From Azophilus sp965220835 (GTDB taxonomy: Bacteria; Pseudomonadota; Gammaproteobacteria; Pseudomonadales; Azotimanducaceae): a stretch of 64,000 nt of DNA. The notes beneath the pieces were generated by a model. That model did no database searches. It saw only the letters and a list, made by a program, of their open reading frames with translations, and was not told where the DNA came from. A program made the position numbers and the translations under genes. The stretch covers positions 3,782,001-3,846,000 of the forward strand of contig OZ244842.1 of the NCBI GenBank assembly GCA_965220835.1. Reading direction: 5' to 3'. Below are positions 1 through 7,671 of the stretch, piece after piece. Each line of letters starts with the position of its first letter. Position 1 is the stretch's first letter.

Positions 1-100
1 CCACCCAGCCACGCTTGGGGGCCAGAAGCAGCAGGGCACCTTGGATCGCGATTGATGCGAGGAAGGCGCTGGCCGCGAAAGCTACTGCGTCACTGACCAT
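1..100 (-). CDS. Membrane protein fragment, possibly WbpL/WecA-type glycosyltransferase (5' end only)
   Basis: Only the first 33 codons lie in the window, read leftward from an ATG at 98-100. They encode a hydrophobic stretch (roughly residues 6-27) followed by a basic turn KRGW, which is how polyprenyl-phosphate sugar-phosphate transferases of the MraY/WecA/WbpL family begin. The start overlaps the 3' end of the upstream epimerase gene by 19 bases, so the two are almost certainly co-transcribed. An epimerase next to a WbpL-type transferase is a common pairing in O-antigen loci. The family call rests on this context and one membrane helix, so it is tentative. Confidence 0.45.
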   Translation of the reverse strand, partial: MVSDAVAFAASAFLASIAIQGALLLLAPKRGWV

Positions 101-1017
101 CGCCAGGTCTTTTCCAGGAGTTCCCGGGCGGAGTGCGGCGGACGCCAGCCCAGCGCCCGCATGGATGGCCCGGCATCCACCCGCAGCGGGTCGAACAGGC
201 GCTCCGCTAAAGCTGCCAGTCCCAGCGGCCGGGCCAAGGCTTTGACCATGCCGGCTGGCACGAAAAACTGCCGGTTGGGCCTTCCCGCCAAGCGGCGCAG
301 CTCGCGCACCAAGTCCGTCGTGCGCCACTCCTCCTCATCGCGCACGTGGATCAGAGTGGGAGGATTGACGGCATCCGCTAAGTGAACCAGCAAGTGCACC
401 AGATTTTCCAAACCAAGCAGGGCGCGCGGGCCGCGGGCATCCGCCAGAGGCAAGGGCCAAGGTGAGGCGCACAGTTTGAGCAGACGGGCAAAGTTGCCCT
501 TGACGCCCGGGCCATAAACCAAGGGTGGGCGCACCATGATCAGCCGCGGCCCGCCGGCTTGGCTGGCGCGCAGCAGGGCGAGCTCGGCTTGCGCCTTGCT
601 CCGTGCGTAGTGGCCTTGGGGGGCGTGCGGTGCGTCCACGCCCAATGGCGCCTGGGCGGTGTTGCCCAGCGCCTTGATGGAACTCAGCCAAACGAAGGTG
701 CGCACGCCAACGACAACGCTAGCTTGGTAGAGGGTAAGGGTCAGATCTCGGTTGACCGCCGTGAAGTCAGCCTCGCGAGCCTGCACCGCATTGCCGTGGG
801 CGATGCCCGCCAGGTGATAAACGAGATCCGCCCCGCGCAGCCAATCGGCCAAAGCCGGCCGGCTAACGGGCAGACGTTGGCCGTTTGCGCGAGCGTCGGG
901 GCGAACCGCGATGCCTTGGGCGGCCAGCGCCGGAATCAAGGCCGTGCCGATGAAGCCGGACGCGCCGGTAACGGCTGCGAGCGTCACAAATGGGCCGAAG
1001 GAGGGTTCATCCCCCAT
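82..1017 (-). CDS. NAD-dependent epimerase/dehydratase, extended SDR family (nucleotide sugar)
   Basis: A 311-residue extended short-chain dehydrogenase. The Rossmann nucleotide-binding motif TGASGFIG is at residues 17-24, the catalytic pair YxxxK is Y137 and K141, and the usual serine lies at 112-113. Length and motifs fit UDP-sugar 4-epimerases and reductases that make activated sugars for surface polysaccharide in the cytoplasm. The start is the ATG at 1015-1017, giving a ten-residue lead before the first beta strand. It is followed, with overlap, by a probable membrane glycosyltransferase and preceded by a comEA-like gene, an arrangement reminiscent of the end of Pseudomonas O-antigen clusters. 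The exact substrate cannot be told from sequence. Confidence 0.85.
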   Translation of the reverse strand: MGDEPSFGPFVTLAAVTGASGFIGTALIPALAAQGIAVRPDARANGQRLPVSRPALADWLRGADLVYHLAGIAHGNAVQAREADFTAVNRDLTLTLYQASVVVGVRTFVWLSSIKALGNTAQAPLGVDAPHAPQGHYARSKAQAELALLRASQAGGPRLIMVRPPLVYGPGVKGNFARLLKLCASPWPLPLADARGPRALLGLENLVHLLVHLADAVNPPTLIHVRDEEEWRTTDLVRELRRLAGRPNRQFFVPAGMVKALARPLGLAALAERLFDPLRVDAGPSMRALGWRPPHSARELLEKTWRWSVTQ

Positions 1018-1064
1018 TAATACCCTATTGATCGGTGCATCGCATCCGTCTTTTGCGGAGGAAC

Positions 1065-1166
1065 GGCGCTACGCGCCCGTCCGAGGGCGGGACGCCCTCG
1101 CTCCAAGGGTCCACGCCCGGTTTGGGCGTGTTTCCCGGAGCGAGGGCATACCGAACCGGAGGTTCG
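1065..1166. repeat. Cluster of four small perfect hairpins
   Basis: The gap between the epimerase gene and the comEA-like gene holds a run of short inverted repeats with tiny loops: GGCGC-TAC-GCGCC (1065-1077), GAGGGCG-GGA-CGCCCTC (1083-1099), CACGCCC with a five-base loop (1112-1130), and CGAACC-GGA-GGTTCG (1152-1166). None is followed by a T run on either strand, so a simple intrinsic terminator is not the obvious reading. Similar hairpins occur at 1642-1780 and elsewhere in the window. Confidence 0.6.
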
Positions 1167-1170
1167 CGCC

Positions 1171-1476
1171 CTAAGGCGCCGATTCAACCTCGATGCGCTC
1201 CATGTTGTTGCTCACCGTGCTTTCGCCAATGCCGCGCACCTTGACCAGTTCGCTGGCGTCCTGGAAGGCGCCATTGGCCTCCCGGTAGGCAACGATGGCC
1301 TCCGCCTTCTTCATGCCCACGCCATCCAGAACTTCGGCAATGGTCACCGCATCGTCGGTGTTGATGTTGACCTTCATCAGCCCGGGCTCGGCGGCCCCGG
1401 CCCAGCCGGCCGCAGCCAACGACGCCACGAGGGTCACGAGGGTAAAGAGCTTTCGGATCTTGCGTCTCTTGTGCAT
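1171..1476 (-). CDS. ComEA-family helix-hairpin-helix DNA-binding protein, exported
   Basis: A 101-residue protein with a basic start, a hydrophobic signal segment ending near the AGAA at residues 26-29, and a C-terminal double helix-hairpin-helix domain beginning VNINTDDAV. The two hairpins are visible as LDGVGMKKAEAI and VRGIGESTV. The family binds double-stranded DNA in the periplasm; the competence protein ComEA is the best known member, although many such short proteins in non-competent bacteria have unproven roles. The ATG at 1474-1476 is preceded by GGGAG at a normal distance. It runs in the same direction as the epimerase gene, 153 bases away across a cluster of hairpins. Confidence 0.85.
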   Translation of the reverse strand: MHKRRKIRKLFTLVTLVASLAAAGWAGAAEPGLMKVNINTDDAVTIAEVLDGVGMKKAEAIVAYREANGAFQDASELVKVRGIGESTVSNNMERIEVESAP

Positions 1477-1641
1477 AGGAGTCTCCCTTTCGGTTGTTCA
1501 GTGATTGGGGATGCAAAAGTCTAGGGAGGCCAATCAAGAAAAACTGTAGGCCAAGTCCCCAACACTTGTAGGAAAAGCCCCCCCTGTCGCCGCAATTAAG
1601 CAACTTTTTTGCACAACCACTCTCTCAACCATTACATCACC

Positions 1642-1691
1642 CAAGAGTTTTGCGACAGCAAAACTCCAACGCGACCGAAAGGTCGCCCGTT
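1642..1691 (+). repeat. Hairpin-bearing repeat, copy 1
   Basis: A roughly 50-base unit containing two back-to-back hairpins: AGTTTTGC-GACA-GCAAAACT (8 bp stem) and GCGACC-GAAA-GGTCGC (6 bp stem with a GNRA-type loop). It is repeated almost exactly at 1729-1780. The second stem differs between copies by compensating changes, so the fold is kept although the bases are not. Confidence 0.75.
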
Positions 1692-1728
1692 CAGACCAAT
1701 CGACCCTGACCAAGGAGGCAAATCTGCG

Positions 1729-1780
1729 CAAGAGTTTTGCGATAGCAAAACTCCAACGCGAACCGCAGGTTCGCGCGTTC
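1729..1780 (+). repeat. Hairpin-bearing repeat, copy 2, just before nadA
   Basis: The second copy of the 1642-1691 unit. It begins with the same CAAGAGTTTTGCGA block, has the first stem with loop GATA in place of GACA, and a second stem GCGAACC-GCA-GGTTCGC. It stops eight bases before the GTG proposed as the nadA start, so it would lie in the nadA leader if transcription starts upstream. Confidence 0.75.
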
Positions 1781-1787
1781 GCACGCT

Positions 1788-2867
1788 GTGCTAAACTCCC
1801 ACGCCCATCGGCTCGCGCAGAGATGGATCTTGGCCCTCCCCGATTACAGCCTCGCCGCCGAGCGCATTCCGCAGCATGTGCCTGCCGTGCTTGAAGACGC
1901 TGAACGCAAGCGTCTGAAGGCCCGCATTGCTGAATTGCTCAAGGCGCGGGATGCCGTGCTGGTGGCGCACTACTATGTGGACGGCGATGTTCAGGACTTG
2001 GCTGAGGAAACCGGCGGGTTCGTTTCCGACTCTCTGGAAATGGCCCGCTTTGGCCGCGACCATCCCGCCAGCACGCTAATCGTCGCTGGCGTTCGTTTCA
2101 TGGGCGAGACGGCGAAAATCCTGTCTCCCCACAAGCAGGTTTTCATGCCGACTCTGAAGGCGGAGTGCTCCTTGGACCTCGGCTGCCCCCCGGGCGAATT
2201 CAAAGCCTTTTGCGAGGCGCACCCAGAGCGCACCGTGGTGGTTTACGCCAACACCTCCGTGCAGGTTAAGGCGCTGTCGGACTGGGTGGTGACCAGCAGC
2301 ATCGCCCTGCCCATCATTGAGCATCTGGCCGCCCAAGGCGAGAAGATCCTATGGGCGCCGGACAAGCACCTCGGCCGTTACATTCAAAGCCGCACCAATG
2401 CGGACATGCTGCTGTGGAGCGGCGCCTGCGTGGTGCATGAGGAGTTCAAGGCCAAGGCCCTGCACGACCTCAAGCGCATTTACCCGGACGCCGGCGTCTT
2501 GGTTCATCCGGAATCCCCGGCTGCGGTCATCGGCATCGCCGACGCGGTGGGCTCCACCAGCCAGATCATCAAGGCGGCGGGAGAACTGCCCCACGAACTC
2601 TTCATCGTCGCCACCGACCGGGGCATCTTCCACAAGCTGCGCCAGCGCAATCCGCACAAACGCTTCATCGAGGCGCCCACCGCGGGCGAAGGCGCCACCT
2701 GCCGCAGCTGCGCCCACTGTCCTTGGATGGCCATGAACGAGCTCAAGCAGCTCGCGGAGACCCTATCGGACGGCGAGCGCTTGGCCGCCAACGAAATCCA
2801 TGTGGAGCCAGAGACCGGGCGCCGAGCCATGCTGCCGTTAGAGCGCATGTTAGGCTTTTCGCTTTAG
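1788..2867 (+). CDS. nadA: Quinolinate synthase
   Basis: NadA condenses iminoaspartate with dihydroxyacetone phosphate to give quinolinate, the first pyridine ring in de novo NAD synthesis, using an oxygen-sensitive [4Fe-4S] cluster. The three cluster cysteines are C127, C214 and C311; all three are offset by exactly 14 from E. coli C113, C200 and C297. Family blocks such as GVRFMGETAKILSP and TAGEGATCRSC are intact. The GTG at 1788 gives 14 extra residues relative to E. coli, so the TTG at 1830 is a plausible alternative start; neither has a good Shine-Dalgarno sequence. The gene sits next to bepA and a tusA-like gene, an order I recall from Pseudomonas. Confidence 0.95.
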   Translation: MLNSHAHRLAQRWILALPDYSLAAERIPQHVPAVLEDAERKRLKARIAELLKARDAVLVAHYYVDGDVQDLAEETGGFVSDSLEMARFGRDHPASTLIVAGVRFMGETAKILSPHKQVFMPTLKAECSLDLGCPPGEFKAFCEAHPERTVVVYANTSVQVKALSDWVVTSSIALPIIEHLAAQGEKILWAPDKHLGRYIQSRTNADMLLWSGACVVHEEFKAKALHDLKRIYPDAGVLVHPESPAAVIGIADAVGSTSQIIKAAGELPHELFIVATDRGIFHKLRQRNPHKRFIEAPTAGEGATCRSCAHCPWMAMNELKQLAETLSDGERLAANEIHVEPETGRRAMLPLERMLGFSL

Positions 2868-2877
2868 CTACGGAGCT

Positions 2878-2894
2878 GAGTTGCGTAGCAACTC
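2878..2894. terminator. Hairpin between convergent nadA and bepA
   Basis: GAGTTGC-GTA-GCAACTC is a perfect 7 bp stem lying ten bases after the nadA stop and 40 bases from the end of bepA, which comes from the other side. There is no T run directly after it, so termination is inferred only from position. The bases around both gene ends also carry a near-identical 20-base copy (GGCTTTTCGCTTTAGCT at 2853 and again near 2922). Confidence 0.4.
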
Positions 2895-2933
2895 AAACGC
2901 ATCGCCCTAAGGCCGTGCGCGGGCTTTTTCGCT

Positions 2934-4382
2934 TTAGCTGCGTTGCTCGCGCAGTTTCGTTCGCAATTCCGCGATGCGTTGATTGAGCCGTGCCACCGCG
3001 GCCTCGTCCTCTTGGCTGGTTAGGCGACGGGCGTACTCAAGGTGCTGCAGCGCCCGTTGGTAGGCGGCGTGCAGATAAAAGAACTGGGCTCGGGCAAGGT
3101 GCACGCCGATGATGTTGCCCGCCAACCCGGAGACTTCGGCGAGGTTGTACCAGACGTCCACATCATCCCGGTGCACGATGCTCTGGCGCTCCAGCACGGC
3201 TTCGGCATCGCGATGGCGGCCCTTGGCGATCAGCGCTTCGGCGTGCGCCATGGCCAAGGGCGCGTTGTCCGGGTTGATGGCCAGTTCCCGTTCCACCAAG
3301 GCGATGGCTTGGTCGGCCTTGCCGGCTTTGATGAGCACTTCGGCCATGCTGGCGCTGTACAGTATGTTGCGCGGGTTCGAAACTAGGATCCGGTCCAGCA
3401 TGGCGATGGCTTCGACGTGCTCGCCCGCTGCCGACAGCGCCAGCCCGAGGCCGTACTGAATGGCTAGGTCGTCGGGCTGCTCCCCAAGCTCCCGCTCAAA
3501 CACCCTAACCATCGCTTCCGGGGAGTCCCCGAAGTGCAGACGTGCCCGGTTGCGCATCATCTGGTAGTCGAGCGAGCGCGGATAGTGCTTGGTGCCGTAC
3601 TGCAGAACTTGGCTGCGGGCGTCCGCAATCCGCGTTTCGCTTAACGGGTGGGTCAACAGAAACTCCGGGGGCTTGCTGGTGAAGCGATATGCGCGGTGCA
3701 TGCGCTCGAACATGCGCACCATGCCTTGGGGGTCAAGGCCCGCCCGCACCACCGTGTTCAGGCCCACCCGATCCGCCTCCTGCTCGCGGCCCCGGCTGTA
3801 GCGCAACTGATTGGATTGGGTGGCCGCTTGAACGCCGGAAACTGCCGCCATGCCGGCATCGCCGCCGCCAATGGCGCCGATCATGATGGCGGCGACCATC
3901 GCTGCCAAGGCCGGCAGCGTTTGCGCCCGTTGCACCTCGATGCCGCGGGCGAAGTGGCGCTGGCTCAAGTGGGCCAGCTCATGGCCGATCACGCTGGCGT
4001 ACTCATGCACGTCCTCGGCATGCAGCATCAGGCCGAGGTTGATGCCGATCACGCCGCCGGGTGCGGCGAAGGCATTGATCTGCTCATTGTCAATCAGGAT
4101 CGCCTTGAGCACCGCCTCGCGCAGTTCGCTGTACTGGGCGAGATCGGCCACCTGATTTTCCACGTAGTACTTGAGGATGGGGTCGTCAACGGTGGGCAAC
4201 GCGGCCCGTACCTGCTTGAGGAAGTCCTCGCCGATGCGGCGCTCCATTTCGGGCGAGATCAGGCTGGAGGAAGCATCGCCCAGCGTCGGCAGGTCGTTGC
4301 TGCCTTGACCCTGCGCCACCTCGGGCAGCCCGAGGCTGGCGACTAGGCAGGCAATGAAAAGGCCGAGCCTCACGTTGTTCAT
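2934..4382 (-). CDS. bepA: M48-family periplasmic metalloprotease/chaperone with TPR domain
   Basis: A 482-residue protein resembling BepA (YfgC), which in E. coli helps assemble or degrades LptD at the BAM complex. It has a signal peptide (residues 1 to about 25), an M48 peptidase domain with the zinc motif HELAH at 134-138 and the third ligand near E202 in the RGREQEAD block, and a C-terminal set of tetratricopeptide repeats. The reading frame is open further upstream, but the ATG at 4380-4382 begins a proper signal peptide and gives the family length, so I chose it. It is divergent from the tusA-like gene with a 52-base gap that must hold both promoters. Confidence 0.92.
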   Translation of the reverse strand: MNNVRLGLFIACLVASLGLPEVAQGQGSNDLPTLGDASSSLISPEMERRIGEDFLKQVRAALPTVDDPILKYYVENQVADLAQYSELREAVLKAILIDNEQINAFAAPGGVIGINLGLMLHAEDVHEYASVIGHELAHLSQRHFARGIEVQRAQTLPALAAMVAAIMIGAIGGGDAGMAAVSGVQAATQSNQLRYSRGREQEADRVGLNTVVRAGLDPQGMVRMFERMHRAYRFTSKPPEFLLTHPLSETRIADARSQVLQYGTKHYPRSLDYQMMRNRARLHFGDSPEAMVRVFERELGEQPDDLAIQYGLGLALSAAGEHVEAIAMLDRILVSNPRNILYSASMAEVLIKAGKADQAIALVERELAINPDNAPLAMAHAEALIAKGRHRDAEAVLERQSIVHRDDVDVWYNLAEVSGLAGNIIGVHLARAQFFYLHAAYQRALQHLEYARRLTSQEDEAAVARLNQRIAELRTKLREQRS

Positions 4383-4434
4383 GAGCCGCAGTATAACGCC
4401 GCTGCAACCCGCGAACTTATGCGATACTCGCCCC

Positions 4435-4665
4435 ATGTCCGAAGACCTCGTAGTGGTTGATGCAACTGGCCTCACCTGTCCGATGCCGTTGCTCAAGGCC
4501 AAGAAGGCTTTGAATGGCATGATGGCCGGTCAACGCCTGCGGGTCTTGGCGACGGATCCGGGCTCGGTGCGCGACTTCGAGGTCTTCTCGGCGCAGAGCG
4601 GCCACCGGCTGCTTGAGTCTAGTCAGGAGGGCGAGACTTACCGCTACCTGCTCGAAAGGAAATAG
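4435..4665 (+). CDS. TusA-family sulfurtransferase
   Basis: A 76-residue protein with the TusA fold: beta strand, then the catalytic cysteine C15 in TGLTCPMPLLKAKKAL. TusA proteins relay persulfide sulfur for tRNA thiolation, molybdenum cofactor or other sulfur trafficking in the cytoplasm. The position beside nadA and bepA matches the Pseudomonas gene PA1006 as I remember it, a TusA-like protein linked to molybdenum cofactor homeostasis, so an exact TusA role should not be assumed. It is divergent from bepA; the ATG at 4435 gives the normal family length. Confidence 0.9.
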   Translation: MSEDLVVVDATGLTCPMPLLKAKKALNGMMAGQRLRVLATDPGSVRDFEVFSAQSGHRLLESSQEGETYRYLLERK

Positions 4666-4732
4666 CGACAGTCCGCTGCCAGCAGGCACGGCGCTTGGTC
4701 CCGCCCTTCGCGCCCAGGACTCTTGAATCACC

Positions 4733-6637
4733 CTAAAGCTCGCCTTCCGCTTCCAAGGCTTCGGCGGCCTCCAGCCAGCTCTGTTCGGCGGCCAGGAAAT
4801 CGCGGCGCAGGGTAGTGGAGCGGGCCAGGGTGGCTTCAAGTTCGGCGGCGTCGGTCTGTCGATAGGTTTCCGGGTCAGCGATTTGCGCCTCCACCGCCTT
4901 GAGTTCCGCGCTGAGTGCGTCCATGCGCCGCTCCTGGCGTTTCACCTCCTGCTGCAGTTGGCGACGGGCGGCGCGGCTTTCGGCGGCGGCGCGGCGCATG
5001 GCTTTCCTGTTGGGGCTCGGCGCGTCTCGCCGACCGGGCTGATTCGCCCCGGGGGCTGGGAAGCGCGTCACTTGCTCCCGGCGTTTTGCGGCATAGGCAT
5101 CGAGGTCTTCCGGGTAGGTCGATAGGCGCCCGTCCTCGATGAGCCAGAGCTCGTCGATGGCGCGCTGCAATAGGGTTCGGTCATGAGCCACCAAAACCAC
5201 CGCACCGGGGTAATCCTGCAGAGCGCGGGCCAGGGCATCGCGCATTTCCAAGTCCAAGTGGTTGGTGGGTTCGTCCAGCACCAGCAATGCCGGGTGGCGC
5301 AGAGCGATCAGCGCCAGCACCAAACGTGCCTTCTCGCCGCCGGACAGGCTGCCCGCCGCACGGCCAATCATGGCCGCTCCGAAGCCCCATTGGCCGAGAT
5401 AGTCGCGCGCTTGCTGTTCGCGCCAACCGGGCTCAGCCCGTTCGATGTGCTGCATGGGCGAGTGCCGCTGCTCCAAGTCCTCAATTTGATGCTGGGCAAA
5501 GTAGCCCACCTCTGCATGGCGGCCGCGCACCACTTCCCCGGAGAGCGGGGCGAGCGTGCCTTCCAAGCACTTCAGGAACGTGGACTTGCCAGCCCCGTTG
5601 GCGCCGAGCACGCCGATGCGGGCGCCCGGCAGCAGGGATTGGCTGATGCCGCTGATTACCGGCCGTCCGCCGTAGCCGAGAGCCACATCGCGCAGGCTGA
5701 TTAGGGGATGGGACATCCGCTCCGGGGCGCCGAAGGCGAACGAGTAGGGGCTGCGCAGGCGCACTGCCGCCACCCGCTCCATGCGCTCCAGCGCCTTGAT
5801 GCGGCTCTGCGCCTGCTTCGCCTTCGACTCCTTGGCGCGAAAGCGGCGGATGAACTGCTCCAGGTGGGCGATTTCCCGTTGCTGGGCTTGGTGCTGGCGT
5901 TGCTGGCGCGCCAGGGCGTCGGCCCGCTGGCGCTCGAATGCAGAATAGCCGCCCCGGTAGAGGGTGGCGCGACCTTCTTCAATGTGCAGGCTGTGGGCGG
6001 TGGCGCGATCCAGAAACTCGCGATCGTGGGCGATGACCATCAGGGTGCCGGGAAAGCGGCGCAGCCAGCCTTCGAGCCACAGCGTCGCTTCCAAGTCCAA
6101 GTGGTTGGTGGGCTCGTCGAGCAGCAGCAGGTCCGCCGGAGCCATCAGCGTGCGCGCCAGGTTCAGGCGGATGCGCCAGCCTCCCGAGAACGCGGCGTGC
6201 GGCTTGTTGAATTCGCCGGGCGTGAAGCCCAAGCCGTGCAAAATGGCGCCGGCTTGAGCCGCCGCTTGATAGCCGCCGAGGTCGTCAAAGCGCGTGTGCA
6301 GCTCCGCCACCCGCTCCGGTTCGCCTTCCGGGTCGGCGGCGTCGAGCTCGGCTTCGACGCGGCGCAGCGCCCGGTGTCCGTCCAGCACGAACTCCAAGGC
6401 CGGCCGTTCGCTGGGGGCGAGGTCCTGAGCCATGTGCTCGACCCGCCAGCTTCGGGGCCGCAGCAAATCGCCGCTCTCTGGATGCAGGCGCCCGCGGATC
6501 AGTTCGAATAGCGTGGTTTTGCCGACGCCGTTGCTGCCCACCACGCCGACCTTGTGCCCCGCGTTAACGGTGAAGGTCAGCCCTTCGAAGATGGCCCGTT
6601 CGGCCCTCCTGAAGGTGACATCCAAGGCTTGCAGCAC
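4733..6637 (-). CDS. yheS: ABC-F family ATPase, YheS-like
   Basis: A 634-residue protein with two ABC ATPase domains and no membrane segment, the layout of ABC-F proteins that act on the ribosome. Domain 1 has Walker A GSNGVGKTT near residue 34, signature FSGGWR and Walker B with LDEPTNHLD; domain 2 repeats these as GANGAGKST, LSGGEKAR and LDEPTNHLD. The arginine- and lysine-rich linker between them (FIRRFRAKESKAKQAQSRIK) and the long charged C-terminal tail match E. coli YheS (637 residues) better than Uup or EttA. The start is a GTG with no obvious ribosome-binding site, 29 bases after the ParA-type gene, so the two are probably co-transcribed. Confidence 0.9.
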   Translation of the reverse strand: MLQALDVTFRRAERAIFEGLTFTVNAGHKVGVVGSNGVGKTTLFELIRGRLHPESGDLLRPRSWRVEHMAQDLAPSERPALEFVLDGHRALRRVEAELDAADPEGEPERVAELHTRFDDLGGYQAAAQAGAILHGLGFTPGEFNKPHAAFSGGWRIRLNLARTLMAPADLLLLDEPTNHLDLEATLWLEGWLRRFPGTLMVIAHDREFLDRATAHSLHIEEGRATLYRGGYSAFERQRADALARQQRQHQAQQREIAHLEQFIRRFRAKESKAKQAQSRIKALERMERVAAVRLRSPYSFAFGAPERMSHPLISLRDVALGYGGRPVISGISQSLLPGARIGVLGANGAGKSTFLKCLEGTLAPLSGEVVRGRHAEVGYFAQHQIEDLEQRHSPMQHIERAEPGWREQQARDYLGQWGFGAAMIGRAAGSLSGGEKARLVLALIALRHPALLVLDEPTNHLDLEMRDALARALQDYPGAVVLVAHDRTLLQRAIDELWLIEDGRLSTYPEDLDAYAAKRREQVTRFPAPGANQPGRRDAPSPNRKAMRRAAAESRAARRQLQQEVKRQERRMDALSAELKAVEAQIADPETYRQTDAAELEATLARSTTLRRDFLAAEQSWLEAAEALEAEGEL

Positions 6638-6666
6638 GGCACTGCGGACGGCGGGCGCTCAGCCAG

Positions 6667-7473
6667 TCAGGCGGAGAGGCGGCTTAGCTGCGGGCGTTTT
6701 GGCTCCCTAGCTGCGGCAGCCCCTGGGCTGCTGGGGAGCAATCCAACCCTCTCTGGCATGCTGCGCCGGGCTCCGTCGGAAGGTCGCCCAGCGGCCAAGG
6801 GACGCGGTTTTTGAGCCCGTGACGGCAGTTGCTGCTCGATCCAATGGATGAGCATGCGCCACGCGGCCATCTCTTTGCGGGCGGCGCGGACATCGAACAG
6901 GTCGGCCACCCCAAGGCCGGAACCCATCGCATCGCCATACAGCGGGCTGTCGCGCAAGGTGACCGCCACGGGGACATTCAGGCAGCTCAAGAAGTGCATC
7001 AGGCGGGCCTGCGCTGGGGTGTTGGGTTGGACTCGATTGGCGACGACGCCGACCGGAAGCGGTGCAGCGCGGAAATGGGGCCGGGTCATGAGTGCGGTAA
7101 TAAACCGCTCACCAGCCCGAATGTCGATGGCGGACGGCAAAATCGGCACTAGGATCACGTCGGCCGTCGCCACTAGCTCATCCGTCCCCCGCCCAGCGCC
7201 GCAATCGAGCCCGTCGATGATGATGCGGTCCAGCGCCGCTCCGTCGTCGGCAGTCAATTCAACTCGGGCCGCATCCGCAGGACGCTGCGCAGCCCAGTAC
7301 CCACCAGAGCCTTGACCATCGTTGTCAACCAATCCCACGTCCAAGCCCCGCGCCGCGTAGGCGGCGCAGAGGTTGGTGGCCACCGTGGTCTTGCCGCAGC
7401 CGCCCTTGGCGTTGACAACCAGTATTCGCTGGCAACGTGCCGATTTTGGCGCTTCGGCCGATGTTGTCTTCAA
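6667..7473 (-). CDS. ParA/MinD-type ATPase, orphan
   Basis: A 268-residue deviant Walker ATPase. The motif KGGCGKTT lies at residues 24-31, with the second lysine expected of ParA proteins, and DNDGQGS follows in place of the usual D-x-D-P-Q. Such ATPases place DNA, chemoreceptors or other cargo along the cell. There is no ParB or other partner next to it, and the C-terminal 60 residues are rich in proline, arginine and alanine with no recognisable domain. It lies directly upstream of the yheS-like gene in the same direction. The cargo cannot be predicted. Confidence 0.8.
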   Translation of the reverse strand: MKTTSAEAPKSARCQRILVVNAKGGCGKTTVATNLCAAYAARGLDVGLVDNDGQGSGGYWAAQRPADAARVELTADDGAALDRIIIDGLDCGAGRGTDELVATADVILVPILPSAIDIRAGERFITALMTRPHFRAAPLPVGVVANRVQPNTPAQARLMHFLSCLNVPVAVTLRDSPLYGDAMGSGLGVADLFDVRAARKEMAAWRMLIHWIEQQLPSRAQKPRPLAAGRPSDGARRSMPERVGLLPSSPGAAAAREPKRPQLSRLSA

Positions 7474-7671
7474 GCGTTACCCCCGCACCGGACGGCGGAG
7501 TGTTTCCCAAGGGCGAAATATAGCACCGCCGTTGCGGTTTTGTCTTTCGCGTGGCCACGGCAAGGCTGATGCTGAGCCAGCAACTCCCCTCATGCCTCTC
7601 AACATGCCTCAGCCCGTGCCTTGCAGCGTGTACAATCGCGCCCTTGTGATGGATTGACTTGAGGTGGATGC

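Larger units (their letters stand above)
1477..1787. other. Intergenic gap of 311 bases, divergent comEA-like / nadA
   Basis: This gap separates the leftward comEA-like gene from rightward nadA and should hold both promoters. Its left half is fairly A/T-rich with no clear gene. Its right half is filled by two copies of a hairpin-bearing repeat (1642-1691 and 1729-1780) that end just before the nadA start. I see no tRNA or conserved riboswitch. Confidence 0.6.

Noticed and set aside
1642..1780. A known riboswitch upstream of nadA (NAD-sensing type)
   Set aside because: The two units are near-copies made of simple hairpins without a recognisable aptamer core; a repeat element explains them better.
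5111..5119. Another CGGGTAGGT, inside the yheS-like gene
   Set aside because: It lacks AACACC at the fixed distance and the 22 bp partner, and lies within coding sequence; treated as chance.
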